Below the pieces are notes generated by a model that was not told where the DNA came from, did no database searches, and saw only the letters and a program-made list of their open reading frames with translations. Of a DNA stretch of 14,181 bases, positions 1-7,235 are shown in pieces (the stretch's first letter is position 1; every line of letters begins with the position of its first letter). Made by a program: the position numbers and the translations under genes. The stretch covers positions 1 to 14,181 of the forward strand of contig CAZXTF010000018.1 of NCBI GenBank assembly GCA_964643605.1, written 5' to 3'. The DNA comes from CAMTWJ01 sp964643605 (lineage in GTDB: Bacteria; Patescibacteriota; Saccharimonadia; Saccharimonadales; 2-12-FULL-41-12).

Positions 1-504
1 GGACGATTTATAGCTCGGTTGCAGGGGGTAAAGATTGTTGGTGCTTACCCGATGTTTAGCAAAGAGCCTTCATCAGCTGATATTCGACCGATTCTTACGA
101 CGGCACTTGAGTTATTTGAGAATGGCGAAGTGGATGCAGTCGAGGTAATTTACACTGAGTTTATCTCGAACCTCAAGCAAGATCCGAAGACGATTCAGGT
201 GCTCCCTGCTCCACAGCCCGAGAATGGTAAAGTTTCTGAGCTCGAAGCAGCTATCTTTGAGCCGTCAATCGAAGCAATTGTGGATGATGCTGTTCTTCGT
301 TTGATCGAAGCTCAGTTGTGGCAGGCATTACTCGAAAGTTTAGCGAGCGAGCACTCGATGCGTATGATTGCTATGAAGAATGCAACCGATAATGCATCAG
401 ATATAATTGATGATTTAACATTAGAATTTAACACAGCTCGACAAGCAGCGATTACTCAAGAAATCGCTGAAATTGCGGGTGGAGCGGCGGCGGTGGGCGC
501 ATGA
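1..504 (+). CDS. atpG: F1Fo ATP synthase gamma subunit, C-terminal part (5' truncated by window edge)
   Basis: The reading frame is open from base 1, so the gene starts outside the window; the TTG at 19 is internal. The gamma subunit is the central rotor shaft of F1, coupling ring rotation in the membrane to catalysis in the alpha3beta3 head. The visible 167 residues include the segment around VKIVGAYPMF and the highly conserved C-terminal helix, which has the gamma signature spacing: a MIAMKNATDNA block, then FNTARQAAITQEIAEI near the end. The C-terminus carries a short Gly/Ala tail. The gene ends in TGA, which overlaps the ATG of the next gene in an ATGA tetranucleotide, the usual sign of translational coupling. 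Its place upstream of atpD and atpC is the normal atp order, apart from the extra gene in between. Identification is secure; only the N-terminal part is missing. Confidence 0.95.
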   Translation, partial: GRFIARLQGVKIVGAYPMFSKEPSSADIRPILTTALELFENGEVDAVEVIYTEFISNLKQDPKTIQVLPAPQPENGKVSELEAAIFEPSIEAIVDDAVLRLIEAQLWQALLESLASEHSMRMIAMKNATDNASDIIDDLTLEFNTARQAAITQEIAEIAGGAAAVGA

Positions 505-944
505 TGAATCCAGAACTTTCACCAGAAAAACAACTTAACGAAGCAGTTGCAGAAGCTGCAGCGAAAGACTTGTTTTTGGGCTTCGCAAAAAAACTTGATC
601 TATCTTTGACGAGGGATATCTGGGAATTGCCACGAGAAGAGATTGTTGCGGCTCGAGTCAGAGCTGCAGCGAGAGGTTTGGGTGTAGATGAAGTCTTCGA
701 AGAGTTTCCAGAAAATACGCCTACAGTACAGGAGGCGAAAATAGTTGTTGATCTTATTTTTTCTGACTTGATGGAGCAGCCGTTGCCTCGTAAAATCTTA
801 GCTGTAAAAAGTGGTGAGGCGCTGGACCATCGAGATGAGCTTATTCCTGTTGTTCCAGACATGTTTCAGGAACAGTTAAAGCAAGATTTTATAAACTATC
901 AAAACGGTTGGAATAACCCTAATGCATTTGATATTGAGCTGTAA
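501..944 (+). CDS. Unrecognised 147-residue protein encoded between atpG and atpD
   Basis: I do not recognise this family. The gene starts at ATG 501 within the ATGA overlap with atpG (a second ATG follows at once at 504) and stops 13 bases before atpD, so it must be co-transcribed with the ATP synthase genes. The product is soluble, acidic and apparently mostly helical. It has no signal peptide, no membrane segment and few Gly or Cys residues. An N-terminal Ala/Glu-rich helix (about residues 5-30) is followed by a charged helical middle with Arg/Ala-rich stretches (about 45-58), and the C-terminus ends in an Asn-rich segment (NGWNNPNAFDIEL). Standard bacterial atp operons run directly from atpG to atpD, so an inserted gene with coupled translation suggests an accessory subunit, assembly factor or regulator of F1. 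That role is inferred from position only. No frameshift or odd composition is visible. Confidence 0.8.
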   Translation: MMNPELSPEKQLNEAVAEAAAKDLFLGFAKKLDLSLTRDIWELPREEIVAARVRAAARGLGVDEVFEEFPENTPTVQEAKIVVDLIFSDLMEQPLPRKILAVKSGEALDHRDELIPVVPDMFQEQLKQDFINYQNGWNNPNAFDIEL

Positions 945-957
945 GAAAGGATAAATA

Positions 958-2340
958 ATGGCACAAGCAACAAAAGACAAGAAAATAGGAAGCGTTAACC
1001 AAGTGGTTGGCGTGGTTGTAGACGTAGAGTTCTCTGAAGGTAATTTGCCGGCAGTGTACGATGCGCTCAAACTAGAAGTAAAAGGACGAGACCTACTACT
1101 CGAGGTAGCTGGTCACTTAAGCGAAACGAGTGTACGAGCAATTGCACTTGGCTCTACGGAAGGACTCAAGCGTGGCGACAGAGCTCTTAATACTGGTGCA
1201 CCGATTCAGGTGCCAGTTGGTAAAGCTACCTTGGGGCGAATGTTTAACGTTGTAGGTGCACCAATTGATGGTAAAAAAGGCGAATTTAAGAGTTTTGCTC
1301 CAATTCACCGTGAGCCACCAACATTAAGCGAGCAAAGTGGACAAGTTGAAATCTTGGAAACGGGCATCAAAGTAATCGATCTTATTGCCCCGATTGCTAA
1401 AGGTGGTAAGGTTGGCTTGTTCGGTGGTGCTGGTGTGGGTAAGTCTGTGCTTATTCAGGCATTAATTAATAACATTGCTAAATTCCACAGTGGTAACTCG
1501 GTGTTTGCCGGTGTTGGTGAACGTACCCGTGAAGGTAACGACCTCTACCACGAAATGGCAGAATCTGGCGTGCTAGACAAGACTTCTCTAGTGTTTGGCC
1601 AGATGAATGAACCGCCAGGAGCTCGTCTGCGTGTAGCGCTTTCTGGTTTAACTATTGCCGAGGGCTTCCGTGACGAAGGTAAAGACGTACTACTTTTTGT
1701 CGATAATATCTTTCGATTTACTCAAGCTGGTGCCGAGGTGTCTGCCCTACTTGGTCGTTTACCGAGCGCTGTGGGTTATCAGCCAAACTTGGCTCAAGAA
1801 ATGGGTGCCCTGCAGGAACGAATTACCAGTACCAAGAAGGGTTCTGTAACATCGGTGCAAGCTGTGTATGTGCCTGCCGACGACCTGACTGACCCTGCCC
1901 CAGCTACTACCTTTGCTCACCTTGACTCAACTATTGTGTTAACTCGTGCTCTAACTGAACTTGGTTTGTACCCGGCAGTTGACCCACTCGACAGTTCCTC
2001 TACCCTGCTCGACCCAGAGATTGTGGGCGAAGAACACTACCGAGTAGCTCGTGAAATTCAGAGAGTCTTGCAGCGATACAAAGACTTGCAGGATATTATT
2101 GCAATCTTGGGTATGGAAGAACTCTCTGACGAAGATAAGAAAACTGTGGCTCGAGCTCGTCGAATTCAACGATTCTTTACACAGCCGTTTAACGTAGCTG
2201 TGAACTTTACTGGTAACGAAGGTAAATACGTATCGCTTAAAGATACGATTAAAGGTTTTGCAGAAATTTTGGATGGTAAGCATGATAATAAGCCAGAAAG
2301 TGCTTTCTATATGAAGGGTGCAATCTCGGAAGTAAAATAA
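958..2340 (+). CDS. atpD: F1Fo ATP synthase beta subunit (catalytic)
   Basis: This is the catalytic subunit of F1, hydrolysing or making ATP at the alpha/beta interface. All hallmarks are present in 460 residues, a normal family length. The N-terminal beta barrel begins around GSVNQVVGVVVDVEF. The P-loop GGAGVGKS lies at 156-163, the catalytic glutamate E188 is in GERTREGND, and the Walker B aspartate D249 is in FVDNIFRF. The DPAPATTFAHLD block and the ELSDED lever (DELSEED counterpart) of the C-terminal domain follow. The P-loop ends in Ser163 where the family almost always has Thr; this residue binds Mg2+ and Ser can serve chemically. ATG 958 is preceded by AAAGGA at suitable distance. The stop TAA overlaps the atpC ATG by one base (TAATG), indicating coupled translation. 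Identification is certain. Confidence 0.98.
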   Translation: MAQATKDKKIGSVNQVVGVVVDVEFSEGNLPAVYDALKLEVKGRDLLLEVAGHLSETSVRAIALGSTEGLKRGDRALNTGAPIQVPVGKATLGRMFNVVGAPIDGKKGEFKSFAPIHREPPTLSEQSGQVEILETGIKVIDLIAPIAKGGKVGLFGGAGVGKSVLIQALINNIAKFHSGNSVFAGVGERTREGNDLYHEMAESGVLDKTSLVFGQMNEPPGARLRVALSGLTIAEGFRDEGKDVLLFVDNIFRFTQAGAEVSALLGRLPSAVGYQPNLAQEMGALQERITSTKKGSVTSVQAVYVPADDLTDPAPATTFAHLDSTIVLTRALTELGLYPAVDPLDSSSTLLDPEIVGEEHYRVAREIQRVLQRYKDLQDIIAILGMEELSDEDKKTVARARRIQRFFTQPFNVAVNFTGNEGKYVSLKDTIKGFAEILDGKHDNKPESAFYMKGAISEVK

Positions 2341-2768
2341 TGATACAACTTCGTTTAATTACTCTGAGCGGCGTACACTTTGATTCTGAGGTGTATGAGG
2401 TAATGATTCCTACAAAGGCGGGCGAGATAGCTATCTATGAAGGGCATACTTCTCTGCTGAGTGTAGCGGCACCTGGACTAGTAGCAATTCGAAAAGATCG
2501 TAAAGTAACAGATGATGATCGAGAATTTGTAGCCATTTATGGCGGCACTATAGAAGTGCTTAATAATACCGTGACAATTCTTGTTGATGAAGTTGATAGT
2601 ACAAGTGAAGTGACCGAAGCTGAGGCCGAAAAAGCTTACCAACGAGCATTAGAAATGAAAGAGAAAGCCAAAGACGCTATCTCGCTACAAGAAGCACAAA
2701 AGCTCATAGATCGTTCAAGCGTACGCTTGAAACTAGCAGGTCTTAAAAAACATCGTCACCGACGCTAG
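2340..2768 (+). CDS. atpC: F1Fo ATP synthase epsilon subunit
   Basis: Epsilon sits at the foot of the gamma shaft, contacts the c-ring and can inhibit ATP hydrolysis through its C-terminal helices. The 142 residues show the usual two parts. The N-terminal beta sandwich (about 1-85) has the family pattern of an S/D-rich first strand, an IPTKAGEIAIYEGHTSLL block and a YGGTIEVLNN turn. The helical hairpin (about 92-135) begins with VTEAEAEKAYQRA. The C-terminus is strongly basic (KKHRHRR). Its ATG shares one base with the atpD stop, so it is the last gene of this operon. A strand-symmetric element and a new promoter follow within 75 bases, which suggests the atp transcript ends here, although the terminator is weak. 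Length and domain layout are ordinary. Confidence 0.95.
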   Translation: MIQLRLITLSGVHFDSEVYEVMIPTKAGEIAIYEGHTSLLSVAAPGLVAIRKDRKVTDDDREFVAIYGGTIEVLNNTVTILVDEVDSTSEVTEAEAEKAYQRALEMKEKAKDAISLQEAQKLIDRSSVRLKLAGLKKHRHRR

Positions 2769-2781
2769 ATATAGCGTATCT

Positions 2782-2810
2782 ACTCCACATATAGCGTACA
2801 TATATGGAGT
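2782..2810 (+). terminator. Possible weak hairpin terminator after atpC
   Basis: An imperfect inverted repeat follows the atpC stop: ACTCC then ACATATA, a 7-base loop, then TATAT and GGAGT, pairing with a two-base bulge. It is AT-rich and is not followed by a T tract, so termination would be inefficient. The 10-mer ATATAGCGTA occurs twice, at 2769-2778 and 2789-2798, the second copy lying in the left arm and loop. That direct repeat could instead be an operator. Both roles are inferred from symmetry alone. Confidence 0.3.
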
Positions 2811-2812
2811 TG

Positions 2813-2841
2813 TTGCTATGTGATATTCATGGTGCTAAAAT
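2813..2841 (+). promoter_or_regulatory. Sigma-70-like promoter for the carbonic anhydrase-like gene
   Basis: TTGCTA (2813-2818) and TAAAAT (2836-2841) are separated by exactly 17 bases, and the -10 is preceded by TG at 2833-2834, giving an extended -10 (TGCTAAAAT). The expected transcript start is near 2848, leaving a leader of roughly 57 bases before ATG 2905 or 30 before ATG 2878. This promoter separates the next gene from the atp operon. Confidence 0.55.
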
Positions 2842-2904
2842 GAGATCTTTGATTAATTTAACAAATAATGGAATTATATGTTGTTTGAAATTGGAGAACC
2901 AAAG

Positions 2905-3918
2905 ATGCTAGAAGAAATAGACACTATGCCAAAAGAAATTCAAGTTGAGTGTATTGCTCCCGAAGGGCTGGGGTATGGCCACGGAAGTATTTCGGTTCAA
3001 GACCGCTTACAAAACCTAGAAGATTTAGACCAGCCAACCCTTGCGACGGTACAAGAAATTATTGAATCTGACAGATCTATGGTTCCGGTAGAGGCGAATG
3101 ATGATGGCTGTCCTGACGGTCGAAGTACGGCTTCGATAATTATGGGAAAAGATCGACAGACTATTCCAGGTCATAAACACCGACCAAAAGTTTTTGGAGG
3201 GGGCGCTACTATGGCTACTGCAGCACTGATTGGCAGTGGTGCAATTGATGCACGAAAAGAAACACTTCATGATGCCTTCGAATATGGTATCTTTCGTCTT
3301 GAAGATGCAGGCCTAAATTTTGGTGGTCACTCTGCAGTAAAAACGAGTGAAGGTAAGAGTGGTTGCGGTGCGATAGATGAAGCTCCGAACATTGTTGCTA
3401 GTATAGGTAAGTATAAAGAAGAGATTACCGGCACAATTAAGGCGCTATTAGACCCGACTCAAGACCAGGCAGAGCTCAACGGGATGCTCGAGACGGCTTT
3501 TGAGCACTTTGATTCACTACGTGATGCTGAGAGAGATCAGCAAGCAACTATCGAACAATACCCTGTTCAATACAAAGGTGCAACGGTACTCTCTAAGTTT
3601 CTAGCTCGTGATAAGAAGATAGCCGAACTGGATGGTGTCCATAAAGAGGTAGCGGTTGTTATGAATATTGATGTTGAAGGTATGACCTTTGACCAAGATG
3701 CTGTGCGCAAGAGTACAAATGATACAGCACAGATTTTTGCGATCGATGTACCTCGTATGCGTGAGATTGCCGAAGGTATCTTTGAATACGAACCAGACCA
3801 AAAGCGAGCTCTTGTTTCGATGTTTATATATTCGCTTAGTACGGCGGCTACATTAACAAAAGGCGATCTGCCTGTTTTTGTGCAGCACCAAGCTAACGAT
3901 CGATACATTACACTTTAG
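2905..3918 (+). CDS. Probable carbonic anhydrase of the cadmium-type (CDCA/zeta) family
   Basis: The best match I can make from memory is the CDCA repeat of diatom cadmium carbonic anhydrase, which hydrates CO2 to bicarbonate using a metal held by two Cys and one His. From ATG 2905 (337 residues), Cys69 lies in CPDGR with the Asp71/Arg73 dyad, a glycine turn FGGG follows at 97-100, then His142 in GGHSA and Cys154 in SGCG. Further on, HKEVAVVMNIDVEGMT (from about 246) and a C-terminal STAAT...LPVFVQ strand resemble the end of a CDCA repeat. About 50 residues of charged helix (about 165-220) appear inserted relative to that repeat. No signal peptide or membrane segment is seen, so it is probably cytoplasmic. 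I prefer ATG 2905 because GGAGAA lies six bases upstream; the in-frame ATG 2878 has no such site. The 3' end overlaps the convergent helicase gene by 11 bases. The fold call is an inference; a different Cys/His metalloenzyme is possible. Confidence 0.6.
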   Translation: MLEEIDTMPKEIQVECIAPEGLGYGHGSISVQDRLQNLEDLDQPTLATVQEIIESDRSMVPVEANDDGCPDGRSTASIIMGKDRQTIPGHKHRPKVFGGGATMATAALIGSGAIDARKETLHDAFEYGIFRLEDAGLNFGGHSAVKTSEGKSGCGAIDEAPNIVASIGKYKEEITGTIKALLDPTQDQAELNGMLETAFEHFDSLRDAERDQQATIEQYPVQYKGATVLSKFLARDKKIAELDGVHKEVAVVMNIDVEGMTFDQDAVRKSTNDTAQIFAIDVPRMREIAEGIFEYEPDQKRALVSMFIYSLSTAATLTKGDLPVFVQHQANDRYITL

Positions 3919-6900
3919 TTTTTAGTAAATCTTCTTCGAACTGTTTAATACCATCGATATCTTGCGAGTACGTAGCAGTGTTAGGAAAGTCTACCGCTTG
4001 CACTTTTGCCCAGACTGCTTCTACTAGCTTCTCAAGCCTATCAATTTCTTCCTGAGATGGAATATAGCTCCGGATTAGCTCTTTGGGAGTTTTTGCCTCT
4101 AGATAGATAATTTGTCCCTCAATTTGTTTGTATTTACTGAAACGAGGATGGTTTTGAGCAAGTAATGCATAAAATATAAGTTGAGTTTTTTGGCGCCAAG
4201 CTTTGGTAGCTAGAGTCTTGCTCGTAGTATCAAAGCTAGGTAGTACCGACCCCGTTTTATAGTCGATAATTGTTAGCTTGTCGCCGGAAGTGTCGATTCT
4301 ATCTAGCTTGCCATCGATCATAGCCTGTACTAGTCGGATATCAGTGAGGCGCTGCTCTGGTTTGCTGTCTTTTGGTAGCTCATAGATATCGAATAACTTG
4401 GTGAGCATTTTTTGCCCATGCTCGCTGTAGCGTTTGAACTCCACCGCAGGTAAATGTTCTTTTTCTAATACGCTAGTGTACTCTTTTAATATAGTATCCA
4501 GTGCAAATTTGTTGGCATTGATATCTTTTTGAGCTAGTTCTAGTGCAGCATGGGCCGCTGTTCCATGGGCAAGCGTGGCAGTTTTGGCTTCTGGAAGGTA
4601 CAGTACGTTACGCTCAAAGAAGTACTGGGGGCCTCCTTTTGTGACATCGAGAAAGTTCAGTAGATTTGTAACATTGATCGAGAAGGTCTCCAAGCGTGCC
4701 TTTAGCAGACTCTTTTCTTTGGCCTTTGATAAATGGGGCCACCGAATCCCCTCTTCTAGAATGTGCACGGTTTGCTCTGGTTTGGGTTTGGCTGGTGAGG
4801 ATTTGGGCACATTATGCAAAAGTGGTGTGGGCAAAACCTCGTTATCTGCATGATCGAATGCGTAGCTAGTAGTGATGAGCGTGTGTTTTGCTCGAGTGGC
4901 AGCAACGTAGAGCAAACGAATATAATCGTCGTCTGTTTCGAGCGGCGGCTGAAGCGGTAAGTTAGCTGGAGGTTTGCGGCTACCAGCTTTTGGCTTCCAG
5001 TTGTCCTCTACCGTATCAATAACATAAACACTGTCGAATTCCAGGCCTTTTGCTTTGTGAACGCTGTAAAGTTCTACGGCGTTTTCGTCGCTTACAAAAG
5101 GCGACTCATCTGTTATCCCCTTTTGATTCTCTTGGTTAATCTCTATAAAGTTTATGAAGTCGGTGAGGGTCGGCTGAGAGTGTATAGAAAAATCGTTTAC
5201 TAGATGTCTGAGTATTTGCATGGCCGAGAGTGTTTGCAAGTACTCGTTATTTATTTGCTTATTTTCTACGAAGTAATGCTGCACGGGGCTAGTTAGAAGT
5301 TCGCTTGGGCGCAAACCAAGCACATACTCGAGGGTCAGAGCGAGGGGCTGATACGAGGCTTGCCGGGATAGCCAGAGGAGCCAGTCTGCGATATCTTTGG
5401 TTGCGGGATTATTCTTGATAGTTAAGAGCCAGTCTCTCTTTTGATGCGCAGTTATGGCTATCTGCCATAGGGTTTCTGAAGAGAGACCCCACATCGGGTG
5501 GCGAACTAGCAACGACAGATATGTATTAACCTGATTTCGGTTACCCTCCTGAATACTGATAAGTAGTTGGCAGATTAGTACTACCTGCTGGATGGCTTCG
5601 TAGTCTAAAATATTATTTCGTTTTTCGTACCGAACGGGTACATTGTGGCGCAATAAAAGTGCTGCTAAAGTTTGCAGGCTTTCGTGGCTACGAGCTAGTA
5701 CGGCAATAGAGTGATCAGGATGTTCCCGGCGTTCTTGCTGAATATGCTCCACAATACCGTGTAGTTGATGTTCTCTTGTGGTGTACTCGATATGATGTAT
5801 TGTACCAACCCTTTCTTCTTTGCTTGCGACGAGCTTTTTGTCGAGACTTTTATCTCGATTAACAAGTCTATCTGCTGCCTGATCGATAATTTTTTGTGCT
5901 GCATCTAGCACCGCTTGGTTAGAGCGATAGTTCTCTTTTAGAACAACTTTTGTTGTTTTATCGTACGTGCGATCAAAAAACAGCATATTGTTATGTTCTG
6001 CACCGTTAAATTTAAAGATTGATTGGTCGTCGTCACCAACAGCCATAATGTTAGGTTTGCCGTTTGCGCTTTCGTGGTCAGCAACCAAGTGCGCCAAACG
6101 AATTTGTGCATCATTACTATCTTGAAATTCGTCAATAAGTACATATTGGTATTGCTCTTGCACATCGGCTCGAAGTTCTGAGTTTTGCTCGAGCTGAGAC
6201 AAGACCTCGACCAGCATGTCGGAATAATCGTAGTATCCCTGAGAATGCATTGTTTCACGGTACGTTTGATATACGTCTGCTAAGCACAACCACCAATTAT
6301 TGCGGTTTCTTTCGTCCCACATACCTTTCTTGCCGTCGATAGATTTTACCCATTTTCCTTTCCACTTGCTGGTGTGGGCTGCTTTACCGGTATCTAAGTC
6401 TTGTTCGATTGCAAAATCTAAGCTTTCAGCTAGAACAGTTTTGAGTGAAACCAGTGGCGCAATCGCTGTATCAATAGGTTGATCTGGTAGATTGTCTATC
6501 TCGTCCTTGAGTTCAACAAGCCGTTTGTTAGTGATAGTTTTGCTAAGCGCATCTACGAGCTGTGGTTCGATACTGTCGATATAAGCCAGGTTTGCAGAAA
6601 TAATGGCCTTGAGTTTTTCGGGAGTTAAACCAGCATCCTTGGTTAACTTAAGTGCCTTCATGACTGCACCTGTAGAGGTGTACTTTCCTGCAAAACGCAG
6701 AGCCAGTGGATTATCAAACGGCAATTCTTTCAAAATTGATTCGATAATTTCAAGTTGAGTTGTCTCTGGTATAGTTGCCAGACGAGCACCATTCCAAAAG
6801 TAGTCTGGATACTGGTTCATAATCTCAGCCGCAAAACTATGAAAGGTTTTAACTTGCACTTTTCGGCCCTCTGACCCAACAAGACGAACTAGCCGTTCAC

Positions 6901-7114
6901 GCATGTTGGTAGCAGCTTTGTTGGTAAACGTTAGACACAAGATATTCTCTGGGGCAGCATCAGTCTCTTTTAGGATGTAGGCTACTCGCATGCTGAGTAA
7001 TTGGGTTTTACCCGTACCTGGTCCGGCGATAACGAGTACTGGCCCGTCTATAGCCTCAACAGCTGCTCTTTGTTGTTTATTGAGAAGCTTATATTGCTCA
7101 CGAAATTTTTTCAT
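3908..7114 (-). CDS. UvrD/PcrA-type SF1 helicase fused to a C-terminal RecB-like PD-(D/E)XK nuclease
   Basis: A 1068-residue DNA repair helicase-nuclease, expected to unwind 3'-5' and cut DNA during break or recombination repair. Helicase motifs in order are the Q motif LNKQQRAAV (11-19), Walker A AGPGTGKT (30-37), motif Ia TFTNKAATNM (62-71), motif II VLIDEFQDS (325-333), motif III VGDDDQSIFKFNG (359-371), motif IV ENYRSN (394-399), motif V YSVHKAKGLEFD (683-694) and motif VI LLYVAATRAKH (734-744). The nuclease from about 815 has GTAAH855, GKLDRID with Asp938, IIDYKTG with Asp951 and Lys953, and Gln978/Tyr982, so the active site looks intact. The cysteine cluster that holds an iron-sulfur centre in AddB/AdnB nucleases is not seen. 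PcrA/UvrD proteins are usually about 700-750 residues; the excess is the nuclease. ATG 7114 follows AGGAG three bases upstream and a TACAAT box eight bases upstream. It is a single-gene unit. Confidence 0.9.
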   Translation of the reverse strand: MKKFREQYKLLNKQQRAAVEAIDGPVLVIAGPGTGKTQLLSMRVAYILKETDAAPENILCLTFTNKAATNMRERLVRLVGSEGRKVQVKTFHSFAAEIMNQYPDYFWNGARLATIPETTQLEIIESILKELPFDNPLALRFAGKYTSTGAVMKALKLTKDAGLTPEKLKAIISANLAYIDSIEPQLVDALSKTITNKRLVELKDEIDNLPDQPIDTAIAPLVSLKTVLAESLDFAIEQDLDTGKAAHTSKWKGKWVKSIDGKKGMWDERNRNNWWLCLADVYQTYRETMHSQGYYDYSDMLVEVLSQLEQNSELRADVQEQYQYVLIDEFQDSNDAQIRLAHLVADHESANGKPNIMAVGDDDQSIFKFNGAEHNNMLFFDRTYDKTTKVVLKENYRSNQAVLDAAQKIIDQAADRLVNRDKSLDKKLVASKEERVGTIHHIEYTTREHQLHGIVEHIQQERREHPDHSIAVLARSHESLQTLAALLLRHNVPVRYEKRNNILDYEAIQQVVLICQLLISIQEGNRNQVNTYLSLLVRHPMWGLSSETLWQIAITAHQKRDWLLTIKNNPATKDIADWLLWLSRQASYQPLALTLEYVLGLRPSELLTSPVQHYFVENKQINNEYLQTLSAMQILRHLVNDFSIHSQPTLTDFINFIEINQENQKGITDESPFVSDENAVELYSVHKAKGLEFDSVYVIDTVEDNWKPKAGSRKPPANLPLQPPLETDDDYIRLLYVAATRAKHTLITTSYAFDHADNEVLPTPLLHNVPKSSPAKPKPEQTVHILEEGIRWPHLSKAKEKSLLKARLETFSINVTNLLNFLDVTKGGPQYFFERNVLYLPEAKTATLAHGTAAHAALELAQKDINANKFALDTILKEYTSVLEKEHLPAVEFKRYSEHGQKMLTKLFDIYELPKDSKPEQRLTDIRLVQAMIDGKLDRIDTSGDKLTIIDYKTGSVLPSFDTTSKTLATKAWRQKTQLIFYALLAQNHPRFSKYKQIEGQIIYLEAKTPKELIRSYIPSQEEIDRLEKLVEAVWAKVQAVDFPNTATYSQDIDGIKQFEEDLLKTKV

Positions 7115-7122
7115 CTACTCCT

Positions 7123-7128
7123 ATTGTA
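7123..7128 (-). promoter_or_regulatory. Candidate -10 element of the helicase-nuclease gene
   Basis: On the minus strand TACAAT (5 of 6 consensus bases) ends eight bases before ATG 7114. No convincing -35 is present at 16-18 bases, so the call rests on the -10 alone. If used, transcription would begin at or next to the start codon, leaving the AGGAG between them untranscribed. Confidence 0.35.
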
Positions 7129-7150
7129 ACCGAAGAAAACTCTGAATAGG

Positions 7151-7159
7151 TTATCCACA
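7151..7159 (+). promoter_or_regulatory. Perfect DnaA box
   Basis: TTATCCACA matches the DnaA-box consensus at all nine positions and lies in the 121-bp gap between two divergent genes, over the region where the helicase -35 would be. It is the only perfect copy I noticed in the window, so it looks like a regulatory or titration site rather than an origin. Confidence 0.5.
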
Positions 7160-7177
7160 GGAGTCTTGTTGTCCTTA

Positions 7178-7206
7178 TTGCAATAATTACAGAGAGAAAG
7201 TATGCT
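7178..7206 (+). promoter_or_regulatory. Candidate promoter for the split membrane-protein gene
   Basis: TTGCAA (7178-7183) and TATGCT (7201-7206) are spaced by 17 bases, each matching consensus at four of six positions. Transcription would start near 7213 and give a leader of about 23 bases containing the AAGGAG ribosome site at 7225-7230, five bases before ATG 7236. Confidence 0.4.
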
Positions 7207-7235
7207 TACTCTAGATATTGAATTAAGGAGTTTTT

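Noticed and set aside
1117..1308. Open frames opposite or out of frame with atpD, the helicase, cyoB and other genes
   Set aside because: They lie wholly within well-supported genes, have composition typical of shadow frames and show no recognisable domains or ribosome sites.
2840..2911. A 23-codon open frame starting in the promoter and overlapping the carbonic anhydrase-like gene start, possible leader peptide
   Set aside because: Its ATG overlaps the -10 box, so it would not be transcribed from the predicted promoter, and it has no ribosome site.
7115..7235. Replication origin
   Set aside because: Only one DnaA box, no AT-rich unwinding element or box cluster, and no dnaA, dnaN or rpmH nearby.
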